The notes under the pieces are model-generated. The model ran no database searches, was not told where the DNA came from, and saw only the letters and a program-made list of their open reading frames with translations. Source: Cyclobacteriaceae bacterium (lineage in GTDB: Bacteria > Bacteroidota > Bacteroidia > Cytophagales > Cyclobacteriaceae). From it: 9,407 nucleotides of DNA. Location of the stretch: positions 1-9,407 of the forward strand of contig JALOMY010000088.1 of the NCBI GenBank assembly GCA_025455225.1, given 5' to 3'. Shown here one piece after another: positions 1-7,761 of the stretch (positions are counted from its first letter, which is position 1; the number at the start of each line of letters is the position of its first letter). Both the position numbers and the translations under genes were made by a program.

Positions 1-1091
1 TTTTCCAGGTTGGCAAACCCCACTTCAAGGGCTTTCAAGTTTGGTTTGGTGAGTTCTTCCCGAGGAACTCCACCATGGTATTTAATTGCCCGAATGGTGG
101 CAACAAGAACCATGGCATGAGGAGAAAATCCTCCATACCCACAGACTATATCGATGAATTTTTCCGCGCCCAGATCGGAACCAAATCCTGCTTCGGTAAT
201 TACATAATCCGATAAGCTCATGCCCATTCGCGTGGCAATTATTGAGTTGGCGCCTTGTGCAATGTTGCCGAACGGCCCGCCATGGATGATGGCCGGATTG
301 CCTTCAAGGGTTTGAACCAGGTTGGGTTTGATAGCATCCTTAAGCAACAGGGCCACGGAACCCTGCGCATTCAGATCGCGGGCAAAAATGGCATTTTGTT
401 GATATGTATCGCCAACATAAATATTGCCGATCTTCTCTTTCAGCTCATTCATGTCTCGTGCGAGGCAAAGTATGGCCATTATCTCGGAGGCCGCTGTAAT
501 ATTAAATCCGGTTTCCCGGATCATGCCTCCGTTCTTCCCTCCCAAGCCGCTGATCAGGTTACGCAATGCACGATCATTCATATCCATAACGCGCTTCCAC
601 TCAACTGTGCGGGGATCAATTTTCAATCCGCCATCGGGCTTTTGAATGTCATTGTCAATAAGAGCTGCCAACAGATTATTTGCCTTTTCTACAGCGGCAA
701 AATCACCGGTGAAGTGCAGGTTAATGTCTTCCATCGGTACAACCTGGGAATATCCTCCACCGGCCGCGCCTCCTTTCATTCCAAAAACCGGCCCGAGTGA
801 AGGTTCACGCAAAACTACCGTAGTCTTTTTTCCAAGAGCGTTCATGCCTTCACATAATCCGATGGATGTGGTCGTCTTGCCCTCTCCGGCCGGAGTAGGC
901 GTCATAGCAGTTACGAGAATCAACTTGCTTTTCTTAAGCTCTGATTCCCGAATCAACTTCAGAGGAAGCTTTGCTTTATATTTACCATAAAGTTCCAGAT
1001 CATCGCTATCAATTAATAACCTGCCGGCAATTTCCTGAATAGGTTTTAACGTTGCGGCCTGGGCAATTTCAAGATCAGATAGGAAAGGCAT
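1..1091 (-). CDS. fhs: Formate-tetrahydrofolate ligase, N-terminal 363 codons (partial)
   Basis: ATP-dependent cytoplasmic ligase that joins formate to tetrahydrofolate to give 10-formyl-THF for one-carbon metabolism (EC 6.3.4.3). I translated the minus strand from the ATG at 1091-1089; the frame stays open to the left edge. The protein begins MPFLSDLEIAQAATLKPI. It carries the P-loop TPTPAGEGKTTTSIGL near residues 65-80, then REPSLGPVFGMKGGAAGGGY, the LHFTGDF block, and later GFGSDLGAEKFIDI and VATIRAIKYHGGVP, all characteristic of the family. Family members are about 555 residues, so roughly the last third lies outside the window. No frameshift is visible. It diverges from trmN6 with only 42 bases between starts, so both promoters must sit there or inside the opposing genes. 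No clear Shine-Dalgarno sequence is present. The identification is close to certain. Confidence 0.97.
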   Translation of the reverse strand, partial: MPFLSDLEIAQAATLKPIQEIAGRLLIDSDDLELYGKYKAKLPLKLIRESELKKSKLILVTAMTPTPAGEGKTTTSIGLCEGMNALGKKTTVVLREPSLGPVFGMKGGAAGGGYSQVVPMEDINLHFTGDFAAVEKANNLLAALIDNDIQKPDGGLKIDPRTVEWKRVMDMNDRALRNLISGLGGKNGGMIRETGFNITAASEIMAILCLARDMNELKEKIGNIYVGDTYQQNAIFARDLNAQGSVALLLKDAIKPNLVQTLEGNPAIIHGGPFGNIAQGANSIIATRMGMSLSDYVITEAGFGSDLGAEKFIDIVCGYGGFSPHAMVLVATIRAIKYHGGVPREELTKPNLKALEVGFANLE

Positions 1092-1133
1092 AAAAAAGAA
1101 GGATTTAGCTTTTTTAAAGTTAGTGTATTTTTA

Positions 1134-1850
1134 ATGCGGATGAATGATTATTTCCATTTCAAAAAGTTTTCAGTATGCCATCAGCGAAGCAGCATGAAAG
1201 TTGGAACAGATGGTGTGTTGCTGGGTGCTTGGACTGATGTGAAAGAAGCAAAAAGCATTCTGGATGTTGGAACCGGTACTGGTTTGATTGCCCTGATTAT
1301 CGCACAACGAACAAAATCAGACACAATCATTGATGCAGTTGAAATAAATGACGAAGCCATTATGGATGCCCGTGAGAATTTCGAACGGTCGCCCTGGAAA
1401 GAAAAACTAAGGTTGTACCATACTTCAGTTCAGGAATTCATTCCAAATAAGAAATACGATCTGATCATAAGCAATCCACCGTATTTCACAAAGAGTTATA
1501 AGTCACCAAATCCAATACGACACTTAGCCCGACATACGGATTCATTAACATTTAACGATTTACTCAATACTGCACAACGATTGCTTAAACCACAGGGAAG
1601 ATTATCCCTTATTTTGCCGTATAGTGAAGGAATCAATTTTCTTGCTTTATCGGCCCAGTTTTCACTGCACTGCATCCGTCAATGGTCATTCCGGACCCGT
1701 GAAAATAAGCCCATCGAACGGTGGTTACTTGAATTTTCAAATACACCCGCCCCCTCTTCAACGGGTGAAATCCTCCTTTATCAATCAACAGGAGAACAAT
1801 GGTCTGAACAATACAGGACCCTTACCCGGAATTTCTACCTCAAAATCTGA
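1134..1850 (+). CDS. trmN6: tRNA1(Val) (adenine(37)-N6)-methyltransferase, YfiC/TrmN6 family
   Basis: SAM-dependent class I methyltransferase, expected to methylate N6 of A37 in valine tRNA. The 238-residue product has the family's N-terminal signature (FHFKKFSV, then MKVGTDGVLLGAW at residues 21-33). Next come the SAM-binding motif I DVGTGTG (44-50), an acidic residue at the end of strand 2 (AVEIND, E70) and the N6-adenine catalytic motif NPPY (114-117). Length matches the family at about 240. The first ATG (1134) gives MRMNDYF; a second ATG at 1140 would give MNDYF and fits family alignments at least as well. No Shine-Dalgarno sequence decides between them. It is the first gene rightward from the divergent fhs junction. 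The close relatives PrmB and RsmC share NPPY, but the N-terminal FKQF...MKVGTDG block argues for TrmN6. Confidence 0.93.
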   Translation: MRMNDYFHFKKFSVCHQRSSMKVGTDGVLLGAWTDVKEAKSILDVGTGTGLIALIIAQRTKSDTIIDAVEINDEAIMDARENFERSPWKEKLRLYHTSVQEFIPNKKYDLIISNPPYFTKSYKSPNPIRHLARHTDSLTFNDLLNTAQRLLKPQGRLSLILPYSEGINFLALSAQFSLHCIRQWSFRTRENKPIERWLLEFSNTPAPSSTGEILLYQSTGEQWSEQYRTLTRNFYLKI

Positions 1851-1922
1851 AATTTCCGCTCATCAAGAATTGTTTTGGATTCTATCTTTACAACCGGAAT
1901 TTTGGCATAATGAAAATCTTTT

Positions 1923-4145
1923 GTGCGTAACGTAATACTATTGCTGTCGGTCCTGATCCCAGTGACTGTTCTTTCGCAAAGTCTTCATATTAGAAAAGCA
2001 TCATCGGTCATCACATTGGATGGTGTTATGGATGAGCCTGATTGGCAATTGGCAGAAACAGCCGGACATTTCAAACAATTTTTCCCAAGTGATACTTCAT
2101 ATGCCAATGCGCAAAGTGAAGTACGCATGACTTACGATGATCAATTCATTTACGTGGCAGCAAAAATGTTTAACCTGGGACCCCGAAAGTACGTAACACC
2201 TTCCCTCCGAAGGGATTTCCGGGGTGAGGGCAATGATGGCATCACCCTGGTGCTGGACACATTTCGAGACAGAACCAATGGATTTATGTTTGGGTTAAAT
2301 CCATTTGGTGTACAACGTGAAGGACTTATTGCCAACGGTGGCAGAATATCAACTGACCTTTCCCTGAATTGGGATAACAAATGGTATTCATCCGCTAAAA
2401 TTTATGATGATTACTGGGTTGCTGAAATGGCAATTCCATTTAAGTCAATACGCTTCAATGAGGGTGAATCATCATGGTTTGTCAATTTCTATCGTATCGA
2501 TAGTGAATATGCCGAGCGTTCCACCTGGTCACCGATACCACGTAACTTTGATATCATTACTTTGGCCTTCTGCCGTGAATTGATCTGGGATGCACCGCTA
2601 AGAAAGGCAGGAACTAATTTGTCATTTATACCTTACATCTCAACCGGTGTTAATGAAAACTTTGCCGAAGGCACACCTCAGGAAAAAAGTTTTGATGTTG
2701 GTTTTGATGCTAAAGTAGCCGTAAGCTCATCCTTAAATCTTGACATTACAGTTAATCCGGATTTCTCTCAGGTGGAGGTCGATGAACAAGTAACGAATCT
2801 CGACCGATTTGAAATTTTCTTCCCGGAACGAAGACAATTTTTTCTTGAAAATGCCGATTTGTTTGCCGACTTCGGCATGGATGGTACACGACCTTTTTTC
2901 TCAAGACGGATTGGAATAGCACGTGATACTGCCACCGGTCAGAACATTCAAAATCCGATTTATGCCGGGGTACGATTGAGTGGAAAAATCGATAATAACT
3001 GGCGCATCGGCATCATGTCAATGCAGGCCGGAGAAATAGAAAAAATTCAATTGCCCTCCACCAATTTTACGGTTGCGTCCTTGCAGCGTAAGATATTCAG
3101 TCGCTCCAACATTGGGATGATATTCGTCAATAAACAAGCTTTTCAGGATTCTATTAATGGAGAATTCACGACCGATCCATTAACCTATAACCGGATGATT
3201 GGTGCCGATTTTAACCTGGCCTCGCGCAATAATGTCTGGAACGGAAAGCTTTTCTACCACCGATCCTTTGATAATTTGTCACTCGACTCTGCCTTTGCCG
3301 CTGGTGCGTCTCTTAGTTACAACACGGTTCGCTGGTCGTTAAGCCTGTTTTCCCGTAATGTTGGAGCTAATTACAATCCTGAAGTTGGCTTTGTAAGACG
3401 AAAAGATATTGTACAACTGGCTTCAACAAACTGGTACAATTTTTATCCAAAATCTTCACAGATTCAAAGTCATGGCCCTGGTTTTGATTTCGATATGGTC
3501 GGTAATCAGCAATATGGATTTTTGGACTGGGATGCCAACCTGATGTACCGGATGCGGTTCAAAAATACAGCCTTCTGGAATCTTCGGTTAAGACGGGAAT
3601 ACACCTATCTGTTTGATGAATTCGATCCGAGCGGCACCAATGGTATTCCTTTACCTGCCGGTTCTGATTTTGTGAATAATTTAATCGTAGGTGAATTTAC
3701 ATCGGATGCACGAAAGCCCTTCTTTTTCAATATATCAACCCGGTCAGGGGGTTATTTTAATGGGAGCCGTATCAGTTTTACGGGTTCCATTACGTACCGG
3801 TATATTCCCTGGGGATTTATTTCAATCAATTACTCACTAAATTCCATTCGATTACCCCAACCCTATAGTGATGCGAATTTGATTCTAATAGGACCGAGAA
3901 TTGATCTCACACTTTCCAAAAGCATCTTTTTTACAACCTTTTTCCAATACAACAACCAACTTCACAACCTAAACATCAATTCCCGTCTTCAATGGCGATT
4001 TAAACCTGTATCAGACATTTTCCTGGTTTATACTGATAACTACGTAACTGAATCGTTTACAGACGCTGAGGGTCAGTATATCCAACAAGGCTCTCCCAGG
4101 CTTCGCGGGGTGGTCTTTAAAATCAGCTATTGGCTTAATATGTAA
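1923..4145 (+). CDS. Secreted DUF5916 protein with CBM9-like N-terminal domain
   Basis: A 740-residue exported protein, probably in the outer membrane or on the surface. As listed it starts at GTG 1923 and begins MRNVILLLSVLIPVTVLSQS, a signal peptide with likely cleavage near residue 18. Residues about 25-215 resemble the family 9 carbohydrate-binding fold (ITLDGVMDEPDW, then DDQFIYVAAKM, LDTFRDRTNGFMFGLNPFG and WVAEMAIPF). Residues about 235-740 are DUF5916, with its hallmark NPDFSQVEVDEQVTNLDRFE (278-297) followed by FFPERRQFFLENADLF. The C-terminal half is rich in alternating aromatic/polar strands and ends FKISYWLNM, suggesting a beta-barrel-like domain; that is inference. The true function is unknown; a role in glycan or polymer handling is suggested only by the CBM9 similarity. 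The start is uncertain: an in-frame TGA at 1911-1913 excludes an upstream start, while ATG 1910 is out of frame by one base. Confidence 0.9.
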   Translation: MRNVILLLSVLIPVTVLSQSLHIRKASSVITLDGVMDEPDWQLAETAGHFKQFFPSDTSYANAQSEVRMTYDDQFIYVAAKMFNLGPRKYVTPSLRRDFRGEGNDGITLVLDTFRDRTNGFMFGLNPFGVQREGLIANGGRISTDLSLNWDNKWYSSAKIYDDYWVAEMAIPFKSIRFNEGESSWFVNFYRIDSEYAERSTWSPIPRNFDIITLAFCRELIWDAPLRKAGTNLSFIPYISTGVNENFAEGTPQEKSFDVGFDAKVAVSSSLNLDITVNPDFSQVEVDEQVTNLDRFEIFFPERRQFFLENADLFADFGMDGTRPFFSRRIGIARDTATGQNIQNPIYAGVRLSGKIDNNWRIGIMSMQAGEIEKIQLPSTNFTVASLQRKIFSRSNIGMIFVNKQAFQDSINGEFTTDPLTYNRMIGADFNLASRNNVWNGKLFYHRSFDNLSLDSAFAAGASLSYNTVRWSLSLFSRNVGANYNPEVGFVRRKDIVQLASTNWYNFYPKSSQIQSHGPGFDFDMVGNQQYGFLDWDANLMYRMRFKNTAFWNLRLRREYTYLFDEFDPSGTNGIPLPAGSDFVNNLIVGEFTSDARKPFFFNISTRSGGYFNGSRISFTGSITYRYIPWGFISINYSLNSIRLPQPYSDANLILIGPRIDLTLSKSIFFTTFFQYNNQLHNLNINSRLQWRFKPVSDIFLVYTDNYVTESFTDAEGQYIQQGSPRLRGVVFKISYWLNM

Positions 4146-4183
4146 TTTTTAGCTATTGATTATCAGTACTTTACAAATAAAAT

Positions 4184-4205
4184 AATATATGTTTAAACAT
4201 ATATT
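4184..4205. promoter_or_regulatory. Perfect 22-bp palindrome, candidate MarR-type operator
   Basis: The half-site AATATATGTTT (4184-4194) is followed directly by its exact reverse complement AAACATATATT (4195-4205), with no spacer and no mismatch. It lies 13 bases upstream of a -7-like box and 53 bases upstream of the YceI start, where a bound repressor would block transcription. MarR-family dimers typically bind AT-rich palindromes of about 16-22 bp, and a MarR gene follows the YceI gene. Assignment to that regulator is inference. I found no second copy before the MarR gene. Confidence 0.7.
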
Positions 4206-4218
4206 TTCAATTTGGTGT

Positions 4219-4226
4219 TATCCTTG
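4219..4226 (+). promoter_or_regulatory. Candidate -7 promoter element for the YceI gene
   Basis: TATCCTTG matches the Bacteroidota -7 consensus TAnnTTTG at five of six fixed positions and would place transcription start around 4233, giving a leader of about 26 bases. No clean TTTG -33 box is seen; that position falls inside or next to the 22-bp palindrome. Confidence 0.45.
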
Positions 4227-4258
4227 CACAATAGAAACCAATCTAAAATTCCAACAGC

Positions 4259-4834
4259 ATGAAAAAATTTCAATTATTCCTGGTGGCTCTGGTACTGGGT
4301 ACCGGTGCCTATGCCCAAACCACCTGGTCAATCGATAAGGTGCATTCTAAAATCGGTTTTAGTGTTACCCACATGGTGGTAGCCGAAACCGAGGGTGTGT
4401 TTAAAGATTACGATGGCAAAGTTGTATCTAACTCGGCCGATTTCAATGGTGCGGAAGTAAGTTTCACCGCCAAAGTTGCTTCGATCAATACTGAAAATGA
4501 AAGACGTGATGGCCACCTGAAATCTCCTGATTTCTTTGATGCAGAAAAACATCCTGAAATTACTTTCAAGGGCAACCTTGTAAAAGAAGGAAATAAGTAT
4601 AAGCTGAAGGGCGACTTCACCATGAAAGGTGTAACCAAGAAAGTTGACTTCGATGTTACTTATGGCGGATCCATTAACACAGGCCGTGGAGAAAAGGCTG
4701 GTTTTAAATTGAACGCAACCATTAATCGTCAGGATTACGGTTTGACCTGGGCTAATAAAACACCCTCAGGTGAAATGGTTGTAGCCGATGAGGTACAATT
4801 GATCATAAAAGTAGAATTAGATAAGCAAGCATAG
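4259..4834 (+). CDS. YceI-family periplasmic protein
   Basis: A 191-residue exported lipocalin-like protein of the YceI family. Structurally known members bind polyisoprenoid or other amphiphilic ligands in a beta-barrel cavity, but the physiological role is mostly undefined. The signal peptide MKKFQLFLVALVLGTGAYAQ has an AYA-Q cleavage site after residue 19. Family landmarks follow in order: WSIDKVHSKIGFSVTHM (23-39), FKDYDGKV (48-55), INTENERRDGHLKSPDFFDA (76-95), HPEITFK (98-104), GDFTMKGVTKKVDFDV (118-133) and GFKLNATINRQDYGLTWA (148-165). Length is standard. The ATG at 4259 is supported by the signal peptide; there is no Shine-Dalgarno sequence. It is preceded by a palindrome and -7 box and followed by a hairpin and a MarR gene. 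YceI/MarR pairs are common in Bacteroidota, so induction by release of the repressor is likely but unproven. Confidence 0.95.
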   Translation: MKKFQLFLVALVLGTGAYAQTTWSIDKVHSKIGFSVTHMVVAETEGVFKDYDGKVVSNSADFNGAEVSFTAKVASINTENERRDGHLKSPDFFDAEKHPEITFKGNLVKEGNKYKLKGDFTMKGVTKKVDFDVTYGGSINTGRGEKAGFKLNATINRQDYGLTWANKTPSGEMVVADEVQLIIKVELDKQA

Positions 4835-4854
4835 GTTTAGGTTTAGGTGAATAG

Positions 4855-4881
4855 GGCCCGTCAGGAAATCGCCTGCGGGCC
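4855..4881 (+). terminator. Terminator-like hairpin between the YceI and MarR genes
   Basis: GGCCCG (4855-4860) pairs with CGGGCC (4876-4881), and inside it CAGG (4862-4865) pairs with CCTG (4872-4875), leaving one bulged T and a six-base loop. The trailing tract is only TTAATT, so termination may be partial. It could reduce transcription into the MarR gene, which starts 17 bases later. Confidence 0.65.
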
Positions 4882-4898
4882 TTAATTCAAAAAGTACT

Positions 4899-5345
4899 AT
4901 GAAGATTGAAGAAGAAATTAAACAATCGAAATTCTCAAGCCCTTACCAAAAGGCAGTAATCAATCTTCTTTTTACTTCCAACTGGCTGAACAATCGACAG
5001 CAAGAATTTTTTAAGGTTTACGGAATTACCAGTCAACAATTTAACGTTCTGCGAATACTGAAAGGTCAGCATCCGAAAAGTATTTCCGCTACAGAGATTA
5101 AATCCAGAATGCTGGATAAAAACTCCGATATATCCCGTTTACTGGATCGATTAATTGACAAAAATCTAATCGAAAAAAAAATTTGCCCGGCCGATAAGCG
5201 CGCATCAGATGTTTCTATTACAGAAAAAGGCCTGGGACTCTTAAAAGAAATCAATCCAAGACAAAATGAAATTGACTTTCTCTTAGCGTTGACTGAAGAA
5301 GAAGCAATTCAACTCAGCAATCTTCTGGATAAAAGTCGGGGATAA
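4899..5345 (+). CDS. MarR-family winged-helix transcriptional regulator
   Basis: A 148-residue cytoplasmic DNA-binding protein, most likely a ligand-responsive dimeric repressor. N- and C-terminal helices (about 1-35 and 112-148) would form the dimer interface. The winged helix-turn-helix runs from about 42 to 110: ITSQQFNVLRIL (helix 2), SISATEIKSRM, the recognition helix around DISRLLDRLIDKNLI (77-91), and the wing with the conserved DKR (99-101) followed by SDVSITEKG. Length is normal. It lies 64 bases after the YceI stop, behind a terminator-like hairpin, and I see no obvious promoter of its own, so readthrough from the YceI promoter is the simplest supply. The palindrome at 4184-4205 is its likely site (inference). 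The ligand cannot be read from the sequence. The gene meets the M3 peptidase gene tail to tail. Confidence 0.92.
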   Translation: MKIEEEIKQSKFSSPYQKAVINLLFTSNWLNNRQQEFFKVYGITSQQFNVLRILKGQHPKSISATEIKSRMLDKNSDISRLLDRLIDKNLIEKKICPADKRASDVSITEKGLGLLKEINPRQNEIDFLLALTEEEAIQLSNLLDKSRG

Positions 5346-5348
5346 ATA

Positions 5349-7076
5349 TTAAGCCTCAATCATATTCAATTCATTTCTCACAAATTGAATAAGTTCACGA
5401 ATGTACTTTTGACTGAAGTCAAACCGGATATTAGCAGCGGCATAGACTTCAGGAATTGACCGTGTATAGCCCAATTTTAATGCTGCCATGTATCCTTCCA
5501 ATCCCTTTTTCGAATTTTCTTTATAATTTTTCCAGATAGCAATGGCACCCAACTGAGCCATTCCATATTCGATATAATAAAAAGGAACTTCATATAGATG
5601 CAGCTGTTTTTGCCACAAATAATCGCGGGCCGTTTCTTCTCCGGTCCAATCTGTTAAAGTATCAGTAAAGAGATTAAATATCCGGTTCCAGTTTTTCTTT
5701 CGGTCTTCAAGAGTATGACCTGGGTTCTCGTAAATCCAATGCTGAAATTGATCGATTGTTGCAACCCAGGGGAGTGTTTCTATGATATCTTCAAGATGTT
5801 CGCGTTTAGCCCGATTTAATTCGTGTGTTTTAGTAAAGAATATATCCCAATGATCCATAGAAATCAGCTCCATCGACATGGAGGCCAGCTCAGCAACTTC
5901 TGATGGCGTATGTTTAAAGTCGCTTAATTCAAGATCCCGGGTCAAAAAATTATGCACGGCATGGCCACCCTCATGCATAATGGTAACCATATCCCGGAGA
6001 GTTGAAGTTGCATTCATGAAAATAAAGGGCACACCAAGTTCAGCCAATGGATAATTATATCCGCCTGGAGCCTTTCCCTTACGGGATTCAAGATCCAGGT
6101 GTCCCATGGTATTCATAATTTCAAGGCACTGTCCCAGATAAGGATCAATCCGGTGAAAACATTCAATAGTCTTGTCGGTAAGCTCCTTTCCGCTTGAAAA
6201 GGCTTTGAGGGGCTCCCTTCCCTCGGGGTCAACTGATTTATCCCAGGGCTTGATGACACTCAATTTCAATTTTTGTTTTCGTTCGAGGGTTAGTTCATCA
6301 AGAATGGGTACAACTTCACCGCGTACTGAATCATGAAAGTCAAAACAATCTTGTGGCGAGTAATCGAACCTGCCGAGATTTTTAAACATATAATCCCTGT
6401 AATTAGCAAAACCAGCGTTAAGCGCAACCCGGTTTCTCAGGTCAATCAGTTTGGTGAATGATTCATCGAGGATTTCTTTATCCTGAAGTCTGCGGTCAGA
6501 AATTTTATGATAGACACGATCTCGTTTGGAACGGTCGGTATCCATCAGCAATACAGAAGCCTGTTGTAATGTCATTTCTGTGCCATCAATCATTACCGTC
6601 ATGGCACCTGAAATCTGGTTGTACTTTTGCTGCTCAAGACTGATTTCAGTAAACAAGGGTATGTTTTCTTCCCGGAATAAATCAATTTCCTTTTTCAGAT
6701 TACGAATCATGATCGTAAATCCTTCTTCCTTTTCTAATTCCTGAATAAAGGGAGATGAGAGGGCTTTTCGGTTTAGTTGATCGGAAAAGGGTGCAATTTT
6801 GGGTTGTATGTTCTCAACAAAATACTGGTAATTGGCTGTATAGGTGGAGTTATCTGTATATCGTGTCATATTGATATAACGCCAAGCCAGGTCTTCGGAA
6901 ATAATTGACTCAAGTTCGCTGCGGTTACGAAACCAGGATCGCAGGTCTCCGGTTGATTTAACTTCAGTATTCAGTAACAGATCAAAAAACGGTTGAAGGT
7001 CTTCCCATTGTTGAATTCTAAAGTCTTCAGGAAGAAATTTGCGTTCAGGTCGTTTTAAGATAGTTTCAGGAGCCAT
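5349..7076 (-). CDS. M3-family zinc oligoendopeptidase
   Basis: A 575-residue metallopeptidase of family M3 (thimet oligopeptidase/PepF clan), expected to cut short peptides in the cytoplasm; no signal peptide is present. The zinc site is HEGGH, with H368, E369 (catalytic) and H372; the third ligand is probably E396 in the block SEVAELAS, 28 residues after H368 as in PepF-type enzymes. Further family landmarks are FMNATSTLRDMVTIMHE before the zinc site and VPFYYIEYGMAQLGA near 497-511, which supplies the tyrosines that contact substrate in M3 enzymes. Length fits the PepF-like subgroup. The ATG at 7076-7074 is the first plausible start and has no Shine-Dalgarno sequence. Only three bases separate its stop from that of the MarR gene. 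Substrates are unknown; peptide recycling is the default expectation. Confidence 0.93.
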   Translation of the reverse strand: MAPETILKRPERKFLPEDFRIQQWEDLQPFFDLLLNTEVKSTGDLRSWFRNRSELESIISEDLAWRYINMTRYTDNSTYTANYQYFVENIQPKIAPFSDQLNRKALSSPFIQELEKEEGFTIMIRNLKKEIDLFREENIPLFTEISLEQQKYNQISGAMTVMIDGTEMTLQQASVLLMDTDRSKRDRVYHKISDRRLQDKEILDESFTKLIDLRNRVALNAGFANYRDYMFKNLGRFDYSPQDCFDFHDSVRGEVVPILDELTLERKQKLKLSVIKPWDKSVDPEGREPLKAFSSGKELTDKTIECFHRIDPYLGQCLEIMNTMGHLDLESRKGKAPGGYNYPLAELGVPFIFMNATSTLRDMVTIMHEGGHAVHNFLTRDLELSDFKHTPSEVAELASMSMELISMDHWDIFFTKTHELNRAKREHLEDIIETLPWVATIDQFQHWIYENPGHTLEDRKKNWNRIFNLFTDTLTDWTGEETARDYLWQKQLHLYEVPFYYIEYGMAQLGAIAIWKNYKENSKKGLEGYMAALKLGYTRSIPEVYAAANIRFDFSQKYIRELIQFVRNELNMIEA

Positions 7077-7211
7077 ACGTATTAATCATTATGGCTGAAA
7101 AATACAGGATAACTTAGTTGATGCCAAGTTTATTCCCGAGAGTAAGAGTATAATTTATAATGTATTGATCAGCCCATAGCCTGACACAAAGCTCATAACA
7201 ATGGAGATCAA

Positions 7212-7622
7212 TTATCCGAACAGCTTTTTGAAGAAACTCTTTTTTGCGGATTGGGTTTGAAGATCATCAAGAGCCGTTCGCAAGTAAACCAAAAAGGATT
7301 GATCCTTAATTATATAACTGTTGACACCAATCTGCTCAACCTGTTTCTTAAGTTCAGGATCCGTGTCAGCGGTAATGTAAATAACAGGAATTCGAGGTTT
7401 TATTGTTATGATGTTTTTAAGGTAATAAACACCGCTTTTATTGGGCTCTTTCAAATGGTTATCCAGTATAATAAGATACGGACGATTTTGTTTGATTTTT
7501 AAAAGGGCTTCATCCCCGTTTTCAAAGATTTCAGTTTGAAATCCTCCCAGGCGCTTAAAATGCTCCTTCATGAATTTCAGGTAGACCGGATCATCATCAA
7601 TAATGTAAACAAATTTATCCAT
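7212..7622 (-). CDS. Stand-alone response-regulator receiver protein
   Basis: A 136-residue CheY-like receiver with no output domain. The phosphorylation site is complete: the acidic cluster D9-D10-D11 (YIIDDDP), phosphoacceptor D54 (LIILDNHL), switch T84 (VIYITAD) and K106 (NSYIIKD). The last 15 or so residues form a short, basic, Phe-rich tail (KKSFFKKLFG) after the receiver fold; such tails occur on single-domain receivers in this phylum, but its role is unknown. No histidine kinase is in the window, so its phosphodonor and partner lie elsewhere. It is on the same strand as the two small HTH genes to its right, but a strong terminator (7730-7750) separates them, so it probably has its own promoter in 7623-7730. 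I could not identify a convincing -7 box there. Confidence 0.93.
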   Translation of the reverse strand: MDKFVYIIDDDPVYLKFMKEHFKRLGGFQTEIFENGDEALLKIKQNRPYLIILDNHLKEPNKSGVYYLKNIITIKPRIPVIYITADTDPELKKQVEQIGVNSYIIKDQSFLVYLRTALDDLQTQSAKKSFFKKLFG

Positions 7623-7693
7623 CGTGTTTGAGTTGAACGATTGTATTTAACGAGCTTAATTAAAAGAGAGGGGACTCTGAATCAGAACGTAAT

Positions 7694-7761
7694 AATACCA
7701 TTATTTCAAATTTTTTAACAATAAAAAATCCCCGGTTTATTAAACCAGGGATAATGGTATT
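7694..7761. repeat. 11-bp inverted repeat enclosing a terminator
   Basis: AATACCATTAT (7694-7704) and ATAATGGTATT (7751-7761) are exact reverse complements, 46 bases apart. They flank the minus-strand terminator hairpin (7730-7750) and its T tract. In RNA they would close a larger structure around the terminator; in DNA they could be an operator near the receiver gene promoter. Confidence 0.6.
7730..7750 (-). terminator. Intrinsic terminator downstream of the 81-residue HTH gene
   Basis: Read on the minus strand, CCC-T-GGTTT, loop AAT, AAACC-G-GGG forms a hairpin with one T/G apposition, followed by GATTTTTTATTG (T6). This is a textbook rho-independent terminator about 110 bases past the stop of the HTH gene. 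It insulates the receiver gene from it. Confidence 0.85.

Noticed and set aside
255..990. Plus-strand open frames (255-800, 424-645, 646-990) opposite fhs
   Set aside because: They lie antisense to fhs, whose frame is intact and strongly conserved throughout. Their translations are compositionally odd and match no family.
1624..1935. Plus-strand 103-codon frame overlapping trmN6
   Set aside because: It overlaps the trmN6 C-terminus out of frame, with a Pro/Ser-rich shadow translation and no recognisable domain.
2150..2380. Minus-strand frame inside the DUF5916 gene, and similar ones inside the YceI, MarR and M3 genes
   Set aside because: They sit opposite well-conserved coding sequence and have no supporting motifs.
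7077..7211. Search for a receiver-gene terminator and an M3 promoter
   Set aside because: TAAACTTG on the minus strand near 7126-7133 is one base off the -7 consensus but has no -33 partner, and the TCAG/CTGA pairing at 7170-7185 is too weak to call a terminator.
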